33,794 bases of DNA, from assembly GCF_900100395.1 (NCBI RefSeq), contig NZ_FNFB01000047.1, positions 1 to 33,794 on the forward strand. Reading direction: 5' to 3'. The translations under genes were made by a program, and so were the position numbers. This document shows positions 1-5,928 of the stretch, one piece after another. The notes beneath the pieces were generated by a model, which saw nothing but the letters and a program-made list of their open reading frames with translations, was not told where the DNA came from and did no database searches. Each line of letters opens with the position of its first letter. The first letter of the stretch is position 1. Source of the stretch: Nonomuraea maritima. Its GTDB lineage: Bacteria > Actinomycetota > Actinomycetes > Streptosporangiales > Streptosporangiaceae.

Positions 1-97
1 CGGGCAGCCGGGCCTTGGCCAACCGCCGGCCGGAGCCGTCCATGACCTCCACGTCGTGGTGGTCTTCGGCCCAGTCATCACCCACGAACAGTCGCAA
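1..97 (-). CDS. IS110-family transposase, N-terminal fragment (cut by window edge)
   Basis: Read on the minus strand from a TTG at 97 with a GGGAGGA ribosome site just upstream. The 32 visible residues begin MRLFVGDDWAEDHHDV and continue to a KARLP sequence. This matches the start of IS110-family (DEDD, RuvC-like) transposases, where the first Asp of the catalytic tetrad lies in the FVGDDWA segment. The protein would move its element by RNA-guided recombination, a property known for the IS110 family. The rest of the gene lies left of the window, so whether it is intact cannot be judged. Family assignment rests on the characteristic N-terminus only, with no alignment run. Confidence 0.8.
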   Translation of the reverse strand, partial: MRLFVGDDWAEDHHDVEVMDGSGRRLAKARLP

Positions 98-340
98 CGG
101 TCCTCCCGTTCTCGATGCCGATCACCTTCAGCAGCCTGCGGGAGAACCATCAGCGACCTAATCAAGCAGTGCTCACGCCTCTGCGGGCAGGCACGACATC
201 CCATCAGCGATCAACTCTCCCGGCCGACCGGCAGGGGCACGGTCTTTCACCAGGACTCGATGTCCAGGAACCCAGAGTGCTCACCTGTCAGCGGCTACCA
301 CCAGGAGTCTGCCGGATGGCTTACTCCCAGAACTGATTAG
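98..340 (-). ncRNA. Candidate bridge RNA region of the IS110 element
   Basis: No convincing protein is encoded here. IS110 family members transcribe a bridge RNA from the non-coding end upstream of the transposase (established for IS621). Two perfect copies of CCATCAGCGA (147-156 and 201-210, plus-strand sense) bracket a segment able to form a hairpin (GCCT/AGGC and GTGC/GCAC arms), as an internal guide loop might. Inside the loop, CCTAATCA at 157-164 is complementary to TGATTAGG at 334-341, next to the presumed insertion point. A GTGAGCAC word also occurs twice on the minus strand. The RNA ends and fold were not computed. Confidence 0.4.
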
Positions 341-351
341 GACCGCTCCTC

Positions 352-693
352 ATGTCGCTGCCTCACCTGCTCACCGTGCTCGCGCCGGTCGGCGCCTACG
401 ACCTGACCTCCGGACGGCTGTGGTCGCTGGTCGCCGCACTGCTGGGCCTGGCCGGCGTCGCCGTCGGCGGTTTCGCCCTGGCCCGTCCCGCGTCCGCGAT
501 GAGGGCCGTCGTCGCCATGGGGGCGGGGCTGGCGGGCGCCGTCGGCGGCGTGCTGGTCGTGGCCGCCGCCGAGGGCGGGCCGGGCACCGGTTACGGAATC
601 GTCGGCGGTTACGTGGCCCTGGTCGTGGGCCTGGCGGCCCTCGCCGTAGGCGGTCTCGCCCTCGCCCGGTCCCGCCGCCTGACGCGCGCGTAG
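352..693 (+). CDS. DUF6223 family small membrane protein
   Basis: A 113-residue hydrophobic protein with an N-terminal hydrophobic segment and three further predicted membrane helices, around residues 22-42, 50-68 and 80-104. The segments TSGRLWSLVAALLGLAG and GTGYGIVGGYVALV are typical of the DUF6223 family of actinobacterial integral membrane proteins. Its function is unknown. The ATG at 352 is used, with a weak AGGA nine bases upstream. The IS110 end lies directly upstream, so the native promoter may be lost. The stop codon falls inside the first copy of a 43-bp tandem repeat, so the final residues were probably reshaped by that duplication. Confidence 0.75.
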   Translation: MSLPHLLTVLAPVGAYDLTSGRLWSLVAALLGLAGVAVGGFALARPASAMRAVVAMGAGLAGAVGGVLVVAAAEGGPGTGYGIVGGYVALVVGLAALAVGGLALARSRRLTRA

Positions 694-760
694 GCGACCC
701 GCCCTCGCCCCGTCACGCCGCTTGACGCGCACGTAGGCGACCCGCCCTCGCCCGATCACG
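675..760 (+). repeat. 43-bp tandem repeat, two copies, spanning a stop codon
   Basis: Copies at 675-717 and 718-760 differ at about five positions. The first copy contains the TAG stop (691-693) of the DUF6223 gene. A shorter, weaker third echo starts at 761. The rest of the intergenic region to 840 shows only the start site of the next gene. It looks like a tandem duplication of the gene's 3' end. Confidence 0.85.
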
Positions 761-840
761 CCGCGCCTGGCGCGTGCTACTTTCCAGCACGTGCCGGCAT
801 CCTCCACCGCTGAGCGTCGCCCGGCGACGCGGGAACGCCC

Positions 841-2007
841 GTGAGCGCGGACAGGCGCCGGATGTGGCCGCTGTACGCGGCCGGGTTCACCACCGCTTTC
901 GGCGCCCACGGCATCGCCGCCAACCTCGGCGGCTTCTCCGGCGACGCGGTGACCTCGCTGCTGGTGCTGGGCGGCCTGCTGGCCCTCTACGACGGGGCCG
1001 AGATCGTGCTCAAGCCGCTCTTCGGCACACTCGCCGACCGCGTCGGGGCCCGCCCGGTCCTGCTGGGCGGGCTCGCCGCCTTCGCGGTGGCCTCGGCGGC
1101 GTACGTGGTCGCCGAGGGTCCCGGCTCGCTGTGGGTGGCACGGCTCGGTCAGGGCGCGGCGGCGTCCGCCTTCTCCCCCGCGGCCTCCGCCCTGGTGGCG
1201 CGCCTCAGCCCGCCGACCGGACACGGACGGGCCTTCGGCTCGTACGGCTTCCACAAGTCGCTCGGCTACACGCTCGGCCCGCTGCTGGGCGGCGTGCTGG
1301 TGTGGGGCGGCGGGCTGCGGCTGCTGTTCGCCGTGCTGGCCGTGCTCGCCGCGGTGGTCGCCGTCTGGGCCGCGTTCGTGGTGCCGTCCGTACCGCCGCT
1401 GCCCAAGGCCCGGCAGACGGTCGTCGACCTGGTACGGAGCCTCACAGAACCGGCGTTCATCGGCCCGGTCGCGGCGCTCGCCGCGGCGACGGCCGCGCTG
1501 TCGGTCGGGGTGGGCTTCCTGCCCGTCACCGGCGCCGCGGCGGGGCTCGGCACCGTGGCGACGGGGGCCGCGGTGTCGGTGCTCGCCGCCTGCGCCACCC
1601 TCGTCCAGCCGAGGGCCGGACGCGCACTCGACGCCGGACGCCTCACCACGCGCGGCGGCATCACGGCCGGGCTCGTGCTCACCGCCGCCGGACTGGCCTG
1701 CGCCGCGCTGCCGGGCCTGTTCGGTCTGCTGTCCTGCGCGGTGCTGGTCGGCACCGGAACGGGCCTGGTCACCCCGCTCGGGTTCGCGGCCCTGGCCGCC
1801 TCGACTCCCCCAGAACGGCTGGGCCGGACCATGGGCACCGCCGAGCTGGGCCGCGAACTCGGCGACGCGGGCGGTCCGCTGCTGGTCGCCGGCGTCGCGA
1901 CGGCCGCCGGTCTCGCCTTCGGTTACGCGGCTCTCGCCCTCCTTGTCGCGGCCGGGCCGGCGCTCGTGGTCGTGGCGCGCCGCAGACCGGCCGCGCCGTC
2001 TCCCTGA
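841..2007 (+). CDS. MFS transporter (drug-efflux type)
   Basis: A 388-residue major facilitator superfamily protein with about 12 hydrophobic helices. The loop between helices 2 and 3 carries an MFS motif A, GTLADRVGARP, near residues 61-72. The size and layout fit a single-domain proton-driven exporter in the cytoplasmic membrane. The substrate cannot be told from sequence. The GTG at 841 is chosen because it places the first helix (LYAAGFTTAFGAHG) close to the N-terminus; upstream is a repeat-rich gap. It is followed 60 bases later by the disrupted PPOX gene on the same strand, so the two may once have shared a transcript. Confidence 0.85.
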   Translation: MSADRRRMWPLYAAGFTTAFGAHGIAANLGGFSGDAVTSLLVLGGLLALYDGAEIVLKPLFGTLADRVGARPVLLGGLAAFAVASAAYVVAEGPGSLWVARLGQGAAASAFSPAASALVARLSPPTGHGRAFGSYGFHKSLGYTLGPLLGGVLVWGGGLRLLFAVLAVLAAVVAVWAAFVVPSVPPLPKARQTVVDLVRSLTEPAFIGPVAALAAATAALSVGVGFLPVTGAAAGLGTVATGAAVSVLAACATLVQPRAGRALDAGRLTTRGGITAGLVLTAAGLACAALPGLFGLLSCAVLVGTGTGLVTPLGFAALAASTPPERLGRTMGTAELGRELGDAGGPLLVAGVATAAGLAFGYAALALLVAAGPALVVVARRRPAAPSP

Positions 2008-2067
2008 GCGCTGTCGATCTATGTGTATGAAGGAGCTCCAGCGATTCCGCGACCACCTGAGGGACCT

Positions 2068-2163
2068 GTGACACTCAGCGACGAACTGCTCGACCTGCTG
2101 CGCGGCCCGAGCATCTGCCACCTCGCCACCACGATGCCCGACGGCTCGCCGCAGGTCACCTGA
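2068..2163 (+). pseudogene. PPOX-class F420-dependent oxidoreductase, 5' fragment (interrupted by TnpB element)
   Basis: From a GTG at 2068 preceded by GAGGGA, the frame reads MTLSDELLDLLRGPS, then CHLATTMPDGSPQVT, and hits TGA at 2161-2163 inside the inserted element. This is the N-terminal strand of the split beta-barrel of PPOX-class proteins, which bind FMN or F420. The rest of the gene resumes at 3503. Joining 2068-2159 to 3503-3803 gives exactly 131 codons including the stop, with the expected family motif PQVTQTWVDTDGEHV at the joint. The 31-residue peptide made now is almost certainly non-functional. Confidence 0.9.
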
Positions 2164-2256
2164 TACCTACAGGCTGGCGTCCTTAGGGCGGGGAGGAAAG
2201 CCGGAACGGTCGGGCACTTCGGTCTCCGGGTTCTGTCGGTTGCGGTCGGTAGCTTG

Positions 2257-3459
2257 ATGGTCATGTCCCGCTACCGGCTCCAGCCGTCGCCTGCCCAAGA
2301 GCAGGCGTTGCTGGTGCATTGCGGGCATGCCAGGTTCGTGTGGAACCTGGCGGTCGAGCAGCACGCCCACTGGAAGCCAGGCCGGAAAAGCGCGCCGGGG
2401 TTCGCCGAGCAGTGCCGCCAGCTGACCGAGGCCAGGGCGGAGTTCGAGTGGCTGCGGGCGGGGTCGATCATCGTCCAGCAGCAGGCGCTCAAGGACTTCG
2501 CGCAGGCCATGGCGAACTTCTTCGGCAAGACCCACAAGCGCCCGACGTGGCGTAAACGCGGACAGGGCGAAGGATTCCGGATCGTCGCCGTCACGATGGG
2601 CGACGTTCGCCGCTTGTCCCGCCACGTGGGCGAGGTCAGGGTCCCCAAGGTGGGGTGGGTGCGATTCCGCTGGTCCCGCGCCGTCCCGGAGAGCGTGAAG
2701 TCGTACCGGGTCACCCGTGACCGCGCCGGGCGCTGGCATGTCGCGTTCGCCGCGATTCCCGAACCTGTGCCCGCGCCGGGCACGGGAGAGGTGGTCGGCG
2801 TTGACCGTGGCGTCGCCGTCAGCGCCGCCCTGTCCACCGGGGAACTGCTGAGCGCTCCCGGCCTGCGCGACGCCGAGAATGCCCGCCTGCTGCGGCTTCA
2901 GCGCAAGCTGGCACGGGCCAAGCGCGGGTCGAACCGGCGCGGCAAGGTCAAGGCCGCCATCGCCCGGCTGAAGGCCCGAGAGACAGACCGGCGCAAGGAC
3001 TGGGTGGAGAAGACCTCCACCGATCTGGCCCGGCGCTTCGACGTGATCGCCGTCGAAGACCTGAAGATCCGCAACATGACCCGGTCGGCGAAAGGCACCA
3101 TCTCCGCGCCCGGGAAGAACGTCCGCCAGAAGGCCGGCTTGAACCGGGGCATCCTCGCCGCCGGGTGGGGCCGGCTCGTGACCCGGCTGGAGCACAAAGC
3201 TCCCGGCCGCATCCAGAAGATCAACCCGCGTCACACGTCGCAAACCTGCAACGCCTGCAAGCACACCGCCGGGGAGAGCCGCGAGAGGCAAGCTCTCTTC
3301 CTGTGCGTGGCCTGCGGGCATCGGGACAACGCCGACGTCAACGCCGCCAAGAACGTACGCGATACTGCCGCAGGGCATGCGGTCGCTGCACGGGGAGGCC
3401 CACCGTTGGGCGGGCTTGCGAACCGTGAACCTCAACGCGGCCTCCTCCTCGTGGGGTAG
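2257..3459 (+). CDS. tnpB: TnpB RNA-guided endonuclease (IS605 OrfB family)
   Basis: A 400-residue TnpB, the ancestor-type relative of Cas12. Visible features are the N-terminal helix-turn-helix-like region (YRLQPSPAQEQALL), the RuvC acidic residues D183 (GVDRGVA), E267 (AVEDLKIRN) and D360 (NADVNAAKN), and a zinc finger with CNAC at 331-334 and CVAC at 350-353. All catalytic and zinc residues are present and the length is normal, so the enzyme looks active. Known family role: an RNA made from the element's right end guides TnpB to cut DNA beside a short target-adjacent motif, which helps keep the element in place. The start could be the TTG at 2254 or the ATGs at 2257 or 2263; none has a strong ribosome site. 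Confidence 0.92.
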   Translation: MVMSRYRLQPSPAQEQALLVHCGHARFVWNLAVEQHAHWKPGRKSAPGFAEQCRQLTEARAEFEWLRAGSIIVQQQALKDFAQAMANFFGKTHKRPTWRKRGQGEGFRIVAVTMGDVRRLSRHVGEVRVPKVGWVRFRWSRAVPESVKSYRVTRDRAGRWHVAFAAIPEPVPAPGTGEVVGVDRGVAVSAALSTGELLSAPGLRDAENARLLRLQRKLARAKRGSNRRGKVKAAIARLKARETDRRKDWVEKTSTDLARRFDVIAVEDLKIRNMTRSAKGTISAPGKNVRQKAGLNRGILAAGWGRLVTRLEHKAPGRIQKINPRHTSQTCNACKHTAGESRERQALFLCVACGHRDNADVNAAKNVRDTAAGHAVAARGGPPLGGLANREPQRGLLLVG

Positions 3460-3502
3460 TTGCTGTTGGAATCCCCCGCCTTCAGGCGGGGGAGGATGTC
3501 AA
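3400..3502 (+). ncRNA. Candidate omega RNA (reRNA) scaffold at the element right end
   Basis: TnpB guide RNAs span the 3' end of tnpB and the right end, with the guide lying in the flanking DNA. Here an 8-bp perfect stem (3473-3480 with 3485-3492, loop TTCA) is followed by AGGATGTCAA to 3502. The guide would then begin CCAGACCTGGGTCGAC at 3503, inside the host PPOX gene. The 5' boundary is approximate and the fold was not computed. Confidence 0.5.
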
Positions 3503-3803
3503 CCAGACCTGGGTCGACACCGACGGGGAGCACGTACTGATCAACAGTGTGCGGACGCACGTGAAGACCGCGAACATCGAGCGCGACCCGCGGGTGGCGG
3601 TCGCGATCTCGTCGCCGGACGACCCGACGCACTACGTCCAGGTACGCGGCCGGGTGGTCGACGTCACCACCAAGGGCGCCGCCGAGCACATCGAGCAGCT
3701 CTCCCTCAAGTACACCGGCAAGCCCTACCCCTGGTACGGCGGCCGCGACCAGGAACGGGTGATCTTCGTCATCGAGCCGGCGAGCTTCAGCGGCACCAGG
3801 TAG
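3503..3803 (+). pseudogene. PPOX-class F420-dependent oxidoreductase, 3' fragment
   Basis: This is the continuation of the gene begun at 2068. It reads QTWVDTDGEHVLINSV, then a segment with IERDPRVAVAI and HYVQVRGRVVDV, ending KPYPWYGGRDQERV and a short tail before TAG at 3801-3803. The RDPRVAV strand and PYPWYGGRDQ motif are characteristic of PPOX/F420 split-barrel enzymes of about 130-140 residues. No start with a good ribosome site restores a useful protein, and about a quarter of the barrel is missing. Sequence quality is good with no other frameshift, so the insertion looks recent. Confidence 0.9.
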
Positions 3804-3817
3804 AAGATCACCTGCGT

Positions 3818-3905
3818 CGATAGGCGTCGCCTCTCACCCGATAGAAGCAAACGATTGGACGCGCGCGCTCGCCCTGCGTGACCGTGACCATGAGAGCCCC
3901 TATCG
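3818..3905. promoter_or_regulatory. Promoter/operator region of the formate dehydrogenase operon
   Basis: CGATAG occurs at 3818-3823 and 3839-3844 (21 bases apart, two helical turns), with the variant CGATTG at 3852-3857 and the inverted copy CTATCG at 3900-3905. The phased, partly inverted arrangement fits a LysR-type activator site in front of fdsG, and a LysR gene lies at the other end of the operon. This is inferred from repeats only; no clear -10 or -35 was assigned. Confidence 0.4.
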
Positions 3906-3916
3906 GAAGGCTGGTC

Positions 3917-4384
3917 ATGACGCCGACGCAGTCTCTTGAAAATCGGGTACGTTCGGTGGTCGCGCGGCACCGCGACGACCGGGGTGCTCTGATGCCCGTC
4001 CTCCATGGCCTCATGGAGGAGATGGGCCATATCGATCCCGCGGCGATCCCGGTCCTGGCGGAGGAATTGAACCTGTCGCGGGCCGACGTCCACGGTGTTG
4101 TCACCTTTTATCACGACTTCAGGCAGTCACCGCCGGGCCGTACGACCGTCCGGATCTGCCGGGCCGAAGCGTGCCAGTCGGTGGGCGCGGCCGGGTTGGT
4201 GGAGCACGCGAAAGACCGGCTGGGCGTCGGCCTCGGGGAGACCACCCCCGACGGCGCGGTCACCCTGGAACAGGTCTTCTGCCTCGGCAACTGCGCGCTC
4301 GGCCCGGCCGTCCAGGTGGACGACCGGCTGTACGGCAGGGTCGGGCCGCAGGACCTCGACCGCCTCCTGGAGGTGTCCGCGTGA
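3917..4384 (+). CDS. fdsG: NAD-dependent formate dehydrogenase, gamma subunit (NuoE-like)
   Basis: A 155-residue thioredoxin-fold [2Fe-2S] protein of the NuoE/HoxE family. Cluster ligands are C81, C86, C122 and C126 (CRAEAC and CLGNC). It passes electrons between the flavin subunit FdsB and the Fe-S chain of FdsA in the soluble cytoplasmic enzyme that oxidises formate to CO2 and makes NADH. The ATG at 3917 is preferred because GGAAGG sits six bases upstream; in-frame starts at 3878 and 3890 lack such a site and would overlap the operator-like repeats. It is the first gene of the operon and its end overlaps fdsB by four bases. Confidence 0.92.
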   Translation: MTPTQSLENRVRSVVARHRDDRGALMPVLHGLMEEMGHIDPAAIPVLAEELNLSRADVHGVVTFYHDFRQSPPGRTTVRICRAEACQSVGAAGLVEHAKDRLGVGLGETTPDGAVTLEQVFCLGNCALGPAVQVDDRLYGRVGPQDLDRLLEVSA

Positions 4385-5928
4385 CCGGCGAGCCCGTGAC
4401 CGTACACGTCCCCCGCGACGCCGCCGCCCGTTCCGTGGGAGCCGACCAGGTCGCCGAGCGCATCGCCGACGCGGGCGGCCCGGGGGTCCGCGTCGTGCGC
4501 AACGGATCGCGCGGCATGCTGTGGCTCGAACCGCTGGTCGAGGTGACGACGCCGGCCGGACGGGTGGCGTACGGGCCCGTGACCCCCGACGACGTGGCCG
4601 GGCTGCTCGCCGCGGGCCTGCTGGACGGCGGCGAGCACCCGCTCCGCCTCGGCCCGACCGACGAGATCCCGTGGCTGCGCGAGCAGACCCGGGTGACCTT
4701 CACCCGCGTCGGCGTGATCGACCCCGTCTCCCCCGCCGACTACCTCGCGCACGGCGGCCTCGCCGGGCTGCGGCGCGCCCTGTCCCTCACCCCCGAGCAG
4801 GTGGTGGCCGAGGTCACCGACTCCGGGCTGCGCGGACGCGGCGGCGCGGGCTTCCCCGCGGGCATCAAGTGGAAGACGGTGCTCGGCGCAGAGTCCGACC
4901 TGAAGTTCGTCTGCTGCAACGCCGACGAGGGCGACAGCGGCACGTTCGCCGACCGGATGCTGATGGAGGGCGACCCGTTCACCCTCATCGAGGGCATGGC
5001 GATCGCCGCCTGGGCGGTCGGCGCGAGCGAGGGCTACATCTACGTCCGCTCCGAGTACCCTGACGCCGTCGCCACGCTGCGCGAGGCCATCGACGTCGCC
5101 TACGCGCAGGGGTGGCTCGGCAAGCGGGTCCTCGACCACGACTTCTCCTTCGATCTGTTCGTCCGCGTCGGCGGCGGGGCCTACATCTGCGGCGAGGAGA
5201 CCTCCATGCTGGAGAGCCTGGAGGGCAAGCGCGGCACGGTCCGCGCGAAACCGCCGATCCCGGCGCTGGAGGGCCTGTTCGGCATGCCCACGGTGGTCAA
5301 CAACGTGCTGACCCTCGGCTCGGTGCCGATGATCCTGGCCGACGGGGCGGCCGCGTTCGCCGAGCTCGGGGTGGGCCGCTCGCGCGGCACGCAGGTCTTC
5401 CAGCTCGGCGGCAACATCGCCAGGGGCGGGGTCGTGGAGACCGCCTTCGGTGTCACCCTCGGCGAACTCGTCGAGGGCTACGGCGGCGGCACCCGGTCCG
5501 GCAGGCCGGTACGGGCCGTGCAGGTCGGCGGGCCCCTCGGCGCCTACCTGCCGACGTCCAGGTTCGACCTGCCGATGGACTACGAGGCGTTCGCCGCGGC
5601 GGACGCCATGGTCGGCCACGGCGGCGTGGTCGTGTTCGACGACACCGTCGACATGGCGGGACAGGCCAGGTTCGCCATGGAGTTCTGCGCCGCCGAGTCG
5701 TGCGGCAAGTGCACCCCGTGCCGCATCGGCGCGGTGCGCGGCGTCGAGGTCATCGACCGGATCGTCGCGGGTGAGAACAGGGGGGCCAACCTCAAGCTCC
5801 TGAACGACCTGTGCCATCTGATGACCGAGGGGTCACTCTGCGCGATGGGCGGCCTGACGCCGATGCCCGTGCAGAGCGCCCTCGCCCACTTCCCCGGCGA
5901 CTTCGGAGTGACGGAGGAACGGCGATGA
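4381..5928 (+). CDS. fdsB: NAD-dependent formate dehydrogenase, beta subunit (NuoF-like diaphorase)
   Basis: A 515-residue flavoprotein that carries FMN, binds NAD and holds a [4Fe-4S] cluster. The glycine-rich LRGRGGAGFPAGIKW (residues about 150-165) and the CNADEGDSGTF segment form the NAD/FMN pocket. YICGEETSMLESLEGK is the usual NuoF signature. Cluster ligands are C441, C444 and C447 (CGKCTPCR) plus C487 (LCAMGG). The N-terminal 100 residues form the extra domain found in FdsB. The GTG at 4381 overlaps the fdsG stop (GTGA), indicating translational coupling. It reduces NAD+ with electrons from FdsG and FdsA. Confidence 0.95.
   Translation: MTGEPVTVHVPRDAAARSVGADQVAERIADAGGPGVRVVRNGSRGMLWLEPLVEVTTPAGRVAYGPVTPDDVAGLLAAGLLDGGEHPLRLGPTDEIPWLREQTRVTFTRVGVIDPVSPADYLAHGGLAGLRRALSLTPEQVVAEVTDSGLRGRGGAGFPAGIKWKTVLGAESDLKFVCCNADEGDSGTFADRMLMEGDPFTLIEGMAIAAWAVGASEGYIYVRSEYPDAVATLREAIDVAYAQGWLGKRVLDHDFSFDLFVRVGGGAYICGEETSMLESLEGKRGTVRAKPPIPALEGLFGMPTVVNNVLTLGSVPMILADGAAAFAELGVGRSRGTQVFQLGGNIARGGVVETAFGVTLGELVEGYGGGTRSGRPVRAVQVGGPLGAYLPTSRFDLPMDYEAFAAADAMVGHGGVVVFDDTVDMAGQARFAMEFCAAESCGKCTPCRIGAVRGVEVIDRIVAGENRGANLKLLNDLCHLMTEGSLCAMGGLTPMPVQSALAHFPGDFGVTEERR

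Larger units (their letters stand above)
1..340 (-). mobile_element. IS110-family insertion sequence, transposase-proximal end
   Basis: The element comprises the transposase start (97 downward) and the roughly 240-base non-coding stretch upstream of it. IS110 elements typically keep a long non-coding end upstream of the transposase. The outer boundary is not visible as an inverted repeat, and IS110 elements usually lack them. It is placed near 330-345 because an intact DUF6223 gene begins at 352. Insertion here would have separated that gene from its original upstream region. Confidence 0.6.
2160..3502 (+). mobile_element. IS200/IS605-type TnpB-only element (IS1341-like)
   Basis: The ends are defined by the interrupted host gene. 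The left flank ends GGTCAC at 2159 and the right flank resumes CCAGACC at 3503, with no target duplication, as expected for this family. The right end terminates in TCAA (3499-3502), the same tetranucleotide as the right cleavage site known for IS608. A strong hairpin lies just inside it. The left end holds a related sequence, CTTAGGGCGGGGAGGA. The only gene is tnpB. There is no Y1 tyrosine transposase (TnpA), so movement would need TnpA supplied in trans. Confidence 0.88.

Noticed and set aside
337..2121. Very long open frame on the minus strand opposite the DUF6223 and MFS genes
   Set aside because: Its translation is Arg/Gly/His/Gln-rich low complexity, as expected for the antisense of GC-rich coding DNA; the plus-strand proteins are recognisable.
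2167..3435. Minus-strand frame opposite tnpB as a second element gene (TnpA)
   Set aside because: It shows no HUH or catalytic tyrosine motif and looks like antisense of tnpB.
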